Assembly: GCF_963678635.1 (NCBI RefSeq)
Contig: NC_087069.1
Coordinates: forward strand, 37,938,071-38,002,070
Source of the DNA: Symsagittifera roscoffensis
Lineage: Eukaryota > Xenacoelomorpha > Acoela > Convolutidae
DNA length: 64,000 nucleotides
Direction of reading: 5' to 3'
Below are positions 1 to 9,204 of the stretch, one piece after another (the stretch's first letter is position 1; the number at the start of each line of letters is the position of its first letter). The notes beneath the pieces were generated by a model. It worked only from the letters and a program-made list of their open reading frames with translations. It made no database searches and was not told the origin of the DNA. The translations under genes and the position numbers were made by a program.

Positions 1-449
1 TTTCTAGCGGAGTTTTTATTTTGTGTGATGTTTAGTCTAAGTAATTCATTTTTACAATCGTCGGGATTGAGATGTAAAAGACGTTCTATATTACTTTGAT
101 AGAATGATTCATGGTCAAGTCGGTTTTTGTTTCCATTCGAGACTTGTGAACAATGTACTTTCTTTTCGGAAAATGTTGCTGTGAATTTATAACCTGTAAC
201 TGTTGTTGCTCGGGCTTTTGAATAGAGTGTTGCTATTACATCTGTGGTTTCTATAGCTTGTGGTTCTGTTTCACATTGTGATACTTGATTTATTGCATAT
301 TTATGTAGTGTTTTTTGTTCATTTTCTTCACAATCGTAATGTGTTACTAGTAAATCTTGTGGTCCTGTACGAGGGGAAGGGTTTATGTTTTGATTTGAGA
401 TTACTAGAAAAAGGAGTTGGAGAAAAATTAATAATTTTAGAATATACAT
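1..449 (-). CDS. env: Envelope-like glycoprotein, N-terminal 149 codons (continues beyond the window)
   Basis: The ATG at 449-447 opens a hydrophobic stretch of about 17 residues after a Lys, a typical signal peptide, followed by a polar Cys-containing ectodomain. It overlaps the end of the pre-env ORF by 13 nt in another frame. Two broken copies in element 2 extend the picture: further Cys residues, a long ectodomain and a C-terminal hydrophobic membrane segment. Role by position and architecture: type I membrane glycoprotein of a retrovirus-like element. In Env-carrying gypsy elements such proteins usually come from a spliced RNA, which is inferred here and not shown. I could not assign the fusion-protein class. 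Confidence 0.72.
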   Translation of the reverse strand, partial: MYILKLLIFLQLLFLVISNQNINPSPRTGPQDLLVTHYDCEENEQKTLHKYAINQVSQCETEPQAIETTDVIATLYSKARATTVTGYKFTATFSEKKVHCSQVSNGNKNRLDHESFYQSNIERLLHLNPDDCKNELLRLNITQNKNSAR

Positions 450-1573
450 GTGTATGATAATCCTGAGTATGGATTATAAAATGTAATGTAGCCAATTGTG
501 TTTTTGGTATATCTGTCGTATTTGTATATTACTTCAGTAGTTATAAACGGTGGTGGTAGTGATTGAGCTGTTATGTTAGGTGGATTTAATGGGTAGGGAT
601 GTTGGGTAATATTATTTAACTTAACTGTTATTTCAAACTTTAATTGTAAACTGTTTTGTTGGAGTATTTGAATATTGTGATCACGGATATCGTTGTGAAT
701 ATCTTGGCGATATTGTAATCTATTAAGTGCCCAGTTATGAAGGCGGTTACTTTCTTGATGTTGTCCAAATAGTGGTGGAGGTGCTGTAAATGTATTCCAA
801 TCTAGTCTTAAAGGAATATTTATTGATGATTGTTCTCGATATCTGGCGTCGAGATTATTTGGAAAATTTAAGTTAAAGGGTGGTGGTGAAAACTGGCTTA
901 TTGATGGTGTTGATGGTAGTGATAATGTTTCTGGTAGTGATGAGGATGTTGTTGTATCCGTAGAAATATCTATGGGGTCATTGACTAAATTTGGTTCACC
1001 TTGTGTAAATGAATGTGTAGTCCAATATGGAAATCGTGATGTTTGGTTTGTGGGGTTGAAAGGATTTTCACGTATTTGCTCAGATGTTGGTGTTGAACCT
1101 AAGTAATCTGATGGTAGGCTTGAGGTGCTACGTTGTGAAAGAAGCGTAGGGGTTTCTGGTAATATACCAATGGGGTTTTCTGGAGTGTTTTGTGATGGTG
1201 ATTGAGGTATATCAAAATGAACTCGGGGAGTTTGAAAATTTCTGTTTCGTCGAGGATGTATAATTTGTCTATTTATTTCAACTGTATTTTGGTTTTGACT
1301 AGGATTTCTTATTCTACTTAGTTCTTGTGGTAGTGTTGGGTATAGGTTATATGTTGGTTCGCTTAGAGGTGCTTGTCGTTGAACTGGTTCTAGTGGTTCT
1401 GATAAACGAGCATGTCGTTCTTCAAAAGTGTATGGATTGTCTTGAAAAGAAATTCGTGTAGATGTTTGAGGATTTTGAGTAGTTGAAGGTGGTGTTTGGT
1501 TATCTTGGGATGATGTCGGTGAAGACTGATTCTGTGACTGTTGGGTAGCAATTTTTGATGGATTTTTGAATTG
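437..1573 (-). CDS. Pre-env ORF, Pro/Ser/Thr/Gln-rich, 378 codons, no ATG
   Basis: The frame is open from just after a stop at 1574-1576 down to the TAA at 437-439, but I found no ATG in it. The first 190 or so codons are rich in Pro, Ser, Thr, Gln and Asn. The last 150 are more ordered, with charged helical-looking segments and conserved Trp, Arg and Tyr. The ordered part is conserved in both degenerate copies in element 2 (around 41118-41378 and 37787-38260), so it is a real gene. It ends inside the Env start. Without an ATG it probably needs a splice acceptor or a non-AUG start. Function unknown; a structural or Env-associated protein is a guess. Confidence 0.6.
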   Translation of the reverse strand, partial: QFKNPSKIATQQSQNQSSPTSSQDNQTPPSTTQNPQTSTRISFQDNPYTFEERHARLSEPLEPVQRQAPLSEPTYNLYPTLPQELSRIRNPSQNQNTVEINRQIIHPRRNRNFQTPRVHFDIPQSPSQNTPENPIGILPETPTLLSQRSTSSLPSDYLGSTPTSEQIRENPFNPTNQTSRFPYWTTHSFTQGEPNLVNDPIDISTDTTTSSSLPETLSLPSTPSISQFSPPPFNLNFPNNLDARYREQSSINIPLRLDWNTFTAPPPLFGQHQESNRLHNWALNRLQYRQDIHNDIRDHNIQILQQNSLQLKFEITVKLNNITQHPYPLNPPNITAQSLPPPFITTEVIYKYDRYTKNTIGYITFYNPYSGLSYTCIF

Positions 1574-1578
1574 TTACT

Positions 1579-1767
1579 TTAGTGGGAAGGTTTATGTTTA
1601 TTATAATATTCTTCCAAAAAAAGAATTAGAAGGATTGTTGCTAGGGCAAATGTGAAGATTGCTTTCTTTATACATTTACATATTGTCAAAATGAGGGATG
1701 ATAAAAATGTTATGAAAATTACAAACAATAAAAAAATATCGGTTCTACTGAAAATTGTTCGTATCAT
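1579..1767 (-). CDS. Small membrane protein, 62 aa
   Basis: The ATG at 1767-1765 overlaps the TGA (1766-1764) of the preceding ORF in an ATGA arrangement. The product has two hydrophobic stretches (about residues 10-30 and 35-51) split by a short Cys/Lys segment, and a Lys/His-rich tail. It resembles a viroporin or leader-like membrane peptide in architecture only; I recognise no family. The matching interval of element 2 (41880-42050) keeps recognisable but broken sequence. It lies between Gag-Pol and pre-env, so it belongs to the downstream, env-side module. Confidence 0.45.
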   Translation of the reverse strand: MIRTIFSRTDIFLLFVIFITFLSSLILTICKCIKKAIFTFALATILLILFLEEYYNKHKPSH

Positions 1768-1994
1768 TTAGACAAGTTATATGACTCGTACCTGTGGATG
1801 TAATCAAGGGTTTTGGAAAGTTGGAGGAATAGTTCGAGTATAGTGTAGAAAATTAAAAAAATGTTACAAAAAATGATTAGGATTATTAGAAAAGATTCAA
1901 GTATATCAAAAAGAAATATTATAAAGGTTTCAAGTATTGTAAAAAAATGTTTAAGATTTATGAGTATTTGAGTAACTGATTGAGAGAAGAGCAT
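1764..1994 (-). CDS. Small hydrophobic membrane protein, 76 aa
   Basis: The ATG is at 1994-1992. Residues about 15-58 are almost continuously hydrophobic and rich in Phe, Ile and Leu, enough for one long or two short membrane passes, followed by a polar C-terminus. Its stop overlaps the start of the next small ORF by 4 nt, suggesting termination-reinitiation. It starts about 600 nt after the Gag-Pol stop, so it probably needs a separate or spliced RNA. AT-rich DNA produces hydrophobic ORFs easily; the overlap and position are the main reasons to believe it. Confidence 0.4.
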   Translation of the reverse strand: MLFSQSVTQILINLKHFFTILETFIIFLFDILESFLIILIIFCNIFLIFYTILELFLQLSKTLDYIHRYESYNLSK

Positions 1995-2592
1995 TTAAGA
2001 AATGATCTCTTGGTCGAATATTTTTTGCTGTTTGAGGCGATTTTCTAGTGTGGTCGGATTATTTATTAGTTTTTTGACAAGTGGGTTGAGTTTTGTAAAA
2101 AATTGTTGGGGGCAATTTTCATGGTGACTGGGAGGTCGTCTTTTTCTTTATTTTTGTTTGTCAAATGATCCGGGGTATGGTGAGATTTTTATACTTTAGG
2201 CTAATTAAAATGTTCATTTTGTTACTTTAGGCTAAGTTAACAAATTTGCTTTGGGGGTATTCGTGGTCTGAGTTGGGGAAATATTGTTGATCTTTGGTTT
2301 ATTAGATAAGGGAGGGGTACGGTATTATGGTGATATTTATTTTAGTTGTCAAGTTGGAGTGGTTTGCTTATTTTTGACCTGGAGGTCGTAAAGTTATAGT
2401 TATAGATGTGCCTGGAGTTCTATATGATTCGTCTAATTGGTCTTAGTTTGAGTTAGAGAAAGTGACGGATTGGATGAATCCTATTGGTCTATTTTGAACT
2501 AGAATTATTACGTACTTGTCAGCATGTTATTTTGAAAAATGTAAATGAAAAATGTTTCGAAGGTTTCAAGATAGTGAAGTATAATGTTAAAA
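1995..2592 (-). other. Spacer between Gag-Pol and the env-side ORFs
   Basis: No open frame of note. It holds two copies of TTAGCCTAAAGTA (minus strand; plus coordinates 2192-2204 and 2223-2235) whose slightly altered counterparts occur in element 2 at 42533-42545 and about 42564-42576. A splice or RNA-processing role is possible but not shown. Confidence 0.5.
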
Positions 2593-5500
2593 TTACTTTT
2601 GAAATTCCACTTTCTTTAAAATTTTAGATTGGGGGATGAATATTTTATAGTTTTTTCGTGGTTGATTTCGGAGTCTTGTTGTTTTTCTATTTTCTGATTT
2701 GTCAATTTGTTCTTGGGGTATTATTTGTTCGGTCATTTTTCTATTTTTTCTTTGTTTTGGGGATTCTTTATGGTTTTGTGTATTGTTTTTGGTGGCGGTT
2801 GGTTTTGTGTTTTGATTTTCGGTGGGGTTATCATTTTGTTCTGTGTTTTTCAGATGTGGTTCATTTTGAATGATTTTTAATCCTGTGAAAGAATATAATT
2901 GAGTTAATTCGCGGAGTGCGTATTCTTTTGGGTAATAAGGTAATAGGTTGTTTCGATGTTGAACGATTTCTTTTTTGTTTGAGTCGGTAATTTTATATGT
3001 GACATCAGTGGGTTTTGCAATTATTTGGTATGGTCCTTTTCGAAGGGGTTGTAATTTTTTAGAAATTCCTTTTTGAGTATTAAAATTAGGTATTAAAACA
3101 AATGTTCCAATTTTTAATTCGGAGGCTGGTGTAAAACGTGAATTGATTTGTTCATTAATGTTTTGTCTTTGTAATAACTTTTTTGTTATTTTTTGATAAA
3201 TTTCATTGTGTTTTTTATCTCTATTTAGAATCCATTCGGTGTGTGTACCGGAGGCTAGTTTAAGAATTTGTGGGTGATGAAAATGATCTTCATCGTGTGT
3301 ATGTAAAGGTAGGTTATAACAAATTGAGTCTTTATTTGGTTGACAATAACCTGGTGCGTTTTTATGAGAATTTGCTGTAAACATTATTGGTTTGCGTGGC
3401 TTTTGGTTAAAAACCATTTCATATGGTGACATTCCTAAAGTTGTCGTTATTTGTGAATTATATGCTAAGGGAAATAATTTTACATCTGCTGACCATTCGG
3501 TATATTTTGTATCATTTCCGTTGATGATACATCTAAGATATTCTTGTAATGAACGGTTCATACCTTCGACTAAGCCGTTTGTCCAAGGTGCATGAGATGT
3601 ACGTGGTTTGTGTTTAATGTTATATAAATGACATAGTGTGATAATTTCATTATTTATGAATTCTGTACCGTTGTCTGTAACTAAAATTTCTGGTAGTCCG
3701 AATTTTACTATCCAGTGTTCATAGAGTGTTGTGTAAGCGTAATAAGCGTTACAATGTGGTACTGGGTTAAGTGCTACATAATGTGTAAATGCGTCAACAA
3801 TTACCATAATGTAGGAGTTTCCTTCTGATGAGGGTGAAATTGGTCCTTTAGTATCAAATGAGATACGATGATTAAAGTACAAACTTTGTCCTTTAAAATC
3901 TTGTTTTTGTGCTATTTGTTTTTGATTTGGGTAAGGTTTATTTAGTTGACATACTATACAGTCATTGCATAGTACTTTTATCCAAATTGGTGCATTTGGG
4001 AAATAAAAGTTTTGTATAAAATTTGAATATGTTTTTTCTGATCCAGAGTGTCCTTTAATATTTTGTGTATGTGAAATATTAAAAGCTATAAGAATCATAC
4101 TTAAAGGGAGACATGGAACTGTAGATTCATTCAGGTTATACTCTAAAAGGTCTGTATTTTCGTTAATTGTTGTGTTGTTAAATTTGCGAAAGTATCGGAG
4201 GAGTGTTTTGTTTCCTAGAATGGTTGAATCTGCTTTGATATGTTTAGTTTTATATTTGTGCCATGATTTCAGTTGTCGAATTACTGGGTCAAGGTTTTGA
4301 TATTGTTTCAGTGTTGAAATTGTAATTATTTCTGTTGGGGGGAGAAAAATGTTTTCAATTTCGAATTTAGATAAGGGTATTGTATCAAGTGGGTCGTGAA
4401 GGTCAAAAACTTGATTTATTGTGTATTTTGAATCATTTGTTTGTGGTCCTGATAAATTTATTTTATCAGTTAAATCTTCTTTTTCAATTAGTGGAAAATG
4501 GTCTTTCTTAGGCGGGTGTTGTTTTGTTCGTTTTTGTTGGGTGTTATTTTTTATCCATTGAGAATATGGGATTGGTTTGAAAGTTGATGTTCCAAGTAAA
4601 TCAACTTCATAATGATTATTTTGACAATCTAAATAAAGTGGGAAATGTTGTAAACTATTTATTTGTGATTGTTCAATATCAGTTTTTACTGCATATTTGC
4701 ATTCCAATCGGGGTGATGTTTCGTTTTCTGCAAGGTAGAATTTTATGTTTTTGGGTATTTCAACTGTTGTTTTTCGTGTAAGTAATTCAGGTGGTGTATT
4801 TCGACTTAAGGTGTCTGGTAATGCAAGATTTTTTCCTGCAGTCCAAACTATATGTAAGTTTGGAAATTTCATTAGAATTAGTTGAAATCTGTAAACTCGG
4901 TGGTTTGGGTTAGATTTTTGTGTAAAGAGAAAGATGATTGGTTTATGGTCTGTGAATAGAACTGTTGGATGTTTTGATCCAAGTATCAGAAATTCATATT
5001 CTGTCAGTGTATATATTATGGCTGTACATTCTCTCATTAGAGTTGAGAGTCGTAGCTCTGCTTGAGTGAATAATCGAGAATTTGCTGATATGAGGTTCAT
5101 TTTATTTGTACCATTATGTGATTGTAATAGTGCTGCACCGATGCCAAAGTTCGAAGCATCGCACATTGCATAAAATGGTTGATTTGAATCTGGAATTGTG
5201 TTTGAAATTTGTTCAGTTAAAAGTTTCTTTACTTCTTCAAATCGTGTTTGATGTTCTGTGTTCCATTCAAAATTATTTTGTTGTCTAAGGATGTTATAAA
5301 ATGGTCGTAGATATAATTGCATTTTATAAACATATTTACTTAAAAAGTTTAACATTCCAAGAAATTCTCGGATTTTCTTTTTATTTGTTGGTGGTTGAAG
5401 TTTTTGAATAGCGTCAATGCGTGATTTCAATGGAGTGATTGTTTTTCTTTCTATATTATGTCCTAAGAATTTAACTCTTGTCAAAAAGAAGTGTGATTTA

Positions 5501-8500
5501 TCGGGGGCGGCCTTCAGATTTTCGTTCTGAAGTATTTGGTGATATTTTTCTAAAACATTGAACATCTCGTCTTTTGTTTGTGATTGCATAAAAACATCGT
5601 CTAAATAGGTGATTGCGTTTTTCTTGAGTATTAGTGGTCTAAAAATTTTGCTCATAAAAGCTGAAAATGCTGCTGGTCCTATGGATATTCCATAGAATAA
5701 GCGGTTGAATTCATATTGTTGGTTTCCGATAACAAATTGTGTTAAACGTCGTGATTGTTCATCTAGTGGCATTTGATTGTATGCACTATTCATATCGGCG
5801 GTTGTAAAGTATTTGCCGTTTATTTTTGTTAAAATAACTTGTATTGGTTCAATGGGCCAATTACATTTTGATTCATCTATGAGTGAATTGAGGTATCTAG
5901 CATCGAGAACGATTTTTAATGATTCTCCTTTAGCTAGAATGATAACGGGGTTGATAAATGTGTTGCCTTTTGGTTGTTCTTCTTTATTAACTGGTGATAT
6001 AATGTTGTATTGTTCTAAAATATCGAGTAATCTGTTCACTTTATCATGTAAGTGAATTGGTACTTTACTTGCTCTCTGTTTTTTGAAAACTGCGTCTGGT
6101 TTTAACGGGAGATGTAGTGATGAACTGATTTTGCCAACATCGAATTTTGATGTTGCATAGACTGATGAATATTTAATTAGCTGTTTGGCTAATTTTTCGA
6201 ATTCGTCTTGTGTTATTTGTGAATGTTGGAAATTAAACATTGTTAAAAATTTCTGTTGGTCCTCTGTGTAGTTACTTATGTTGAATGTAGGTTTGAAATA
6301 TGGAGTTTTTGTGAAATAATCCGTATTTCTGTTTTCGTTACTTATTATATTATTTATAGATAATTCTTCATTAAGAATTGTAGATTGGCAAATATCTAGT
6401 AATTGGAGTATATTATTTACGCGATAGGCTTTTTCGTGTATTGGTGATATTGTAGCGTTGGTTTCACAATATCCTAAAAGTCCTAAAGGTAATGTTACTT
6501 GGTAAGGTGTGTTATTATAGACATGTAAGGAAATGATATCGGAATTCGAATTTTTCAAATATTTTATGGATGAGATTGTGATTTTGAAAAATTTGTGAAT
6601 AGGTTTGAATTCAAATTCTGACATATAAAATTTTTGTTTGTTTTGTTCTTTATCATATTGGTGAACTTGTTTGATTGAAAAATTATAGATATTTCCTGAT
6701 AGTGGTTTTAGGTGTTTTCTTTGTTGGTTAAATATCGGGTAGAATTTTGAAAAGAATGGTGGTTGTTTATTTAATCTTTGAAAAAATGTTAAGGATGTTT
6801 CTTTTGTTTTTGTATATTTATCTTTGATTAATATTTTACTATTTAGTATGTTAATTGTTGGTATATACTTCGAAATAAATGGTATTCCAATGATATTATA
6901 TTTAATGTCAGTGATATGGAATATTTGTTTAAATGGCTTATTTAAAATTTTGCTTTGCTCCATTGTTCTGGTGGGGAGGAGAAATAATTGGATTTTTCCG
7001 TAGTTTATCAATGTTGATCCTTGTGCTGTTGCTAACTTACTGGAGGTTTCAAGAGGTGTTAGCTTTGAGTGTAAAGTTTTTATTTCATTCCATGTGGGGA
7101 TGTTTATTATGTTTGATTCTGCTCCTGAATCAATTAAAAAATCTATTTCAAGGTCTGGTGGTTGAAATTCTTTATTTCTTGGGCTTTCTAAGAGAAATGG
7201 TATGGTCCAAATTTTTTCTTTGGGTTGTTCTTTTTGTATATTTTGATAAATGTGGTTTGTATTCAAGCATTTTGTTTTGGTATTTTTATTGGTTTGATTT
7301 GTAGTGTTAATCTCATTTGTTTCTTGTGTCGTTGGTGTGGAATTTATGGGTGTAGTGTAATAATTTTGAAGAAATTCTGATTGATTTTCATATATGTGTG
7401 ATGGAAAGGGTTGTTCATATATGACAGATTCATAGTCATTTTCGACTTTTATCATATTGATAGAAAGAGTGTTTTCAGTATCACTTTCTGAATCTGATGA
7501 TGTACAGTTTATTTGATTGAGTTGTAACGTATCAGTTACTGTGTCATCAATACCTGGAGGGTCTGATGTTGTTTCTGGGTTAGATTGTACTTGATTGATT
7601 TGTCTTTGATGTTTAGGTGTACTACTTCTGTGGCGATTATTAGAATTATTATAGTTATTATTATTCCGGTGTGGTGATTGGGAATAATTTCTATAACGAT
7701 TATTATAACTTGAGTGTCGATTTTGTGAATTATTTCGCGATCTGTTTTGGTAATTATTGTTTGGTCTGTTATAGTTCGATTTATTATATGAGTTATTCCT
7801 TGATTGACTGTTCGGGTAATTCTGGTTTCGGTTGTTTGAATAACTTCTATTTCGATTATAGGAGTAGTTTCTATTCCTATTGTATGATGAATTTCGTGAT
7901 TGGTTGTTTGAATAGTAGTTACTTCTTGATTGGGAATTAGATCTAGAAACAAATCGTTGTGTATTTGAATTTGATCTGGAGTAGTTATTTCGACTATTTG
8001 GTCTATTGTAGTGATTTTGTGATGAATTATACGTGTTTCTTCGTTCTGGTGATCTTCCTCTATAACTTGAGTTATATGGTGATTGATTTCTTGTATAGTT
8101 TGTATTGTTCGGGAGTGGTTTTCCTGAACTGTTGTTGCTGTGGACTGTTTTGTTCGGTAGATTTTGATCTTTTTTCATGTATTGATAGAATGATTTATTT
8201 GGTTCTTTATATTTTTGAGGTTTATTTTGATTGTCTTGCTGTTTTTGTCTACATTCAGAAATACTGTGTCCGTATCGTCGGCAATAATTACACCATTTTT
8301 TGAAAGATGGTTTGCCTTTGAAGTTTGGGTTCTTTTCGTAAATATTGAGTATTTCAGTGATTTTTTCAACGAGGTCTGTTTCTGATTCCTGTATATTATT
8401 AATATTAGTGGGAGTCGTTTCAATTTTGTTAACGTATTGTAATTTCAGATTTTCCGTTTCTTCTAGTTTCATCGTGATTTCTGCTTGTTCTAATTTGTCT

Positions 8501-9204
8501 ACTAGTTTTCGAAAATCTAAATCGGGTTCTCGAATTGAAGAAGGATGGGATGCTCTCTTTTTTATTGCTATTTTCCTTAATTGTGGTGTTAAGGTCATCA
8601 TTAAGATTTCTGTCATCTTTGTGTTTTTATAGTCGTGTGTATTTAACGAATATGCTTTTCGAACTAGTGTTTCGATTCGTACTGCTATTTGCTTGATGGT
8701 TTCGTTTGGTAATCTGCGAATTTCATTACATAAAACTCTTTGTTGTTGTTTGTTTCTTTCGGAGTCAAACATTTTTGAAAATTCCTGTGTAAACCTTTTC
8801 CAGTTTGATTTTATTTCTAGAGGTAGTACTGAAAACCATTTTTGGGCTGCGCCATCTAAGGTTGTTTGTATTAACGCTGTGCGTCGATGTATCCAGTTTT
8901 GATGTAGTGGCGTATTAATTGGTTCAGGTCCAATATTTAAAATCAGGTTTGCTGTTACTGCATTTAAATAATCTTCTACAGAGTATTCAGGGTCTGTTCC
9001 TGTGAAAACCATTAAAGGTTTGTTTGATGTTATTGATGATCCACCCATAAGGTATGGATTCATTGTCATTTGTAATGATTCTGCTGCATTTGGCATTTGA
9101 GAAAAATTCGAAAGTTGGTTTCTTGTTATTTCATGTTGTTGGAGATAATATGGGAGTGGTATTTCATTTTGCATTTGTGATGCTTGATACGAGTGTGCAG
9201 TCAT
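2593..9204 (-). CDS. gag-pol: Gag-Pol polyprotein of a Ty3/gypsy retrotransposon, 2203 aa
   Basis: A single uninterrupted frame from the ATG at 9204-9202, with no gag-pol frameshift. Domains: Gag capsid-like region about residues 60-260; CCHC zinc knuckle C305, C308, H313, C318; an Arg/Ser/Asn/Tyr-rich RNA-binding-like region about 330-560; aspartic protease DSGA at 692-695; reverse transcriptase with catalytic D1137 and YLDD at 1200-1203; RNase H with D1349; integrase with a C-terminal-side CxxC finger, then D1784, D1844 and E1880 (D-35-E spacing); and a GPY/F-type tail. It makes particle, cDNA and integrated copy. The start overlaps the ORF2 stop as ATGA, so translation is probably coupled. 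All catalytic residues checked are present, so the protein may be functional. A decayed homologue lies at 42930-49405. Confidence 0.96.
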   Translation of the reverse strand: MTAHSYQASQMQNEIPLPYYLQQHEITRNQLSNFSQMPNAAESLQMTMNPYLMGGSSITSNKPLMVFTGTDPEYSVEDYLNAVTANLILNIGPEPINTPLHQNWIHRRTALIQTTLDGAAQKWFSVLPLEIKSNWKRFTQEFSKMFDSERNKQQQRVLCNEIRRLPNETIKQIAVRIETLVRKAYSLNTHDYKNTKMTEILMMTLTPQLRKIAIKKRASHPSSIREPDLDFRKLVDKLEQAEITMKLEETENLKLQYVNKIETTPTNINNIQESETDLVEKITEILNIYEKNPNFKGKPSFKKWCNYCRRYGHSISECRQKQQDNQNKPQKYKEPNKSFYQYMKKDQNLPNKTVHSNNSSGKPLPNNTNYTRNQSPYNSSYRGRSPERRNTYNSSQNHYNRPNSRNNYSRSNSNTQRFVSRSNSQSRSNYYSNNQSRNSSYNRNRNYSYNRNRSYSNNRNQNYPNSQSRNNSYNKSNYNRPNNNYQNRSRNNSQNRHSSYNNRYRNYSQSPHRNNNNYNNSNNRHRSSTPKHQRQINQVQSNPETTSDPPGIDDTVTDTLQLNQINCTSSDSESDTENTLSINMIKVENDYESVIYEQPFPSHIYENQSEFLQNYYTTPINSTPTTQETNEINTTNQTNKNTKTKCLNTNHIYQNIQKEQPKEKIWTIPFLLESPRNKEFQPPDLEIDFLIDSGAESNIINIPTWNEIKTLHSKLTPLETSSKLATAQGSTLINYGKIQLFLLPTRTMEQSKILNKPFKQIFHITDIKYNIIGIPFISKYIPTINILNSKILIKDKYTKTKETSLTFFQRLNKQPPFFSKFYPIFNQQRKHLKPLSGNIYNFSIKQVHQYDKEQNKQKFYMSEFEFKPIHKFFKITISSIKYLKNSNSDIISLHVYNNTPYQVTLPLGLLGYCETNATISPIHEKAYRVNNILQLLDICQSTILNEELSINNIISNENRNTDYFTKTPYFKPTFNISNYTEDQQKFLTMFNFQHSQITQDEFEKLAKQLIKYSSVYATSKFDVGKISSSLHLPLKPDAVFKKQRASKVPIHLHDKVNRLLDILEQYNIISPVNKEEQPKGNTFINPVIILAKGESLKIVLDARYLNSLIDESKCNWPIEPIQVILTKINGKYFTTADMNSAYNQMPLDEQSRRLTQFVIGNQQYEFNRLFYGISIGPAAFSAFMSKIFRPLILKKNAITYLDDVFMQSQTKDEMFNVLEKYHQILQNENLKAAPDKSHFFLTRVKFLGHNIERKTITPLKSRIDAIQKLQPPTNKKKIREFLGMLNFLSKYVYKMQLYLRPFYNILRQQNNFEWNTEHQTRFEEVKKLLTEQISNTIPDSNQPFYAMCDASNFGIGAALLQSHNGTNKMNLISANSRLFTQAELRLSTLMRECTAIIYTLTEYEFLILGSKHPTVLFTDHKPIIFLFTQKSNPNHRVYRFQLILMKFPNLHIVWTAGKNLALPDTLSRNTPPELLTRKTTVEIPKNIKFYLAENETSPRLECKYAVKTDIEQSQINSLQHFPLYLDCQNNHYEVDLLGTSTFKPIPYSQWIKNNTQQKRTKQHPPKKDHFPLIEKEDLTDKINLSGPQTNDSKYTINQVFDLHDPLDTIPLSKFEIENIFLPPTEIITISTLKQYQNLDPVIRQLKSWHKYKTKHIKADSTILGNKTLLRYFRKFNNTTINENTDLLEYNLNESTVPCLPLSMILIAFNISHTQNIKGHSGSEKTYSNFIQNFYFPNAPIWIKVLCNDCIVCQLNKPYPNQKQIAQKQDFKGQSLYFNHRISFDTKGPISPSSEGNSYIMVIVDAFTHYVALNPVPHCNAYYAYTTLYEHWIVKFGLPEILVTDNGTEFINNEIITLCHLYNIKHKPRTSHAPWTNGLVEGMNRSLQEYLRCIINGNDTKYTEWSADVKLFPLAYNSQITTTLGMSPYEMVFNQKPRKPIMFTANSHKNAPGYCQPNKDSICYNLPLHTHDEDHFHHPQILKLASGTHTEWILNRDKKHNEIYQKITKKLLQRQNINEQINSRFTPASELKIGTFVLIPNFNTQKGISKKLQPLRKGPYQIIAKPTDVTYKITDSNKKEIVQHRNNLLPYYPKEYALRELTQLYSFTGLKIIQNEPHLKNTEQNDNPTENQNTKPTATKNNTQNHKESPKQRKNRKMTEQIIPQEQIDKSENRKTTRLRNQPRKNYKIFIPQSKILKKVEFQK

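Noticed and set aside
7536-7952. 138-aa minus-strand frame overlapping Gag-Pol, plus several plus-strand frames over 2600-9200
   Set aside because: They are shadows of the Arg/Ser/Asn-rich Gag-Pol region and its complement; low complexity leaves all frames open. No homologous frame conserved in element 2.
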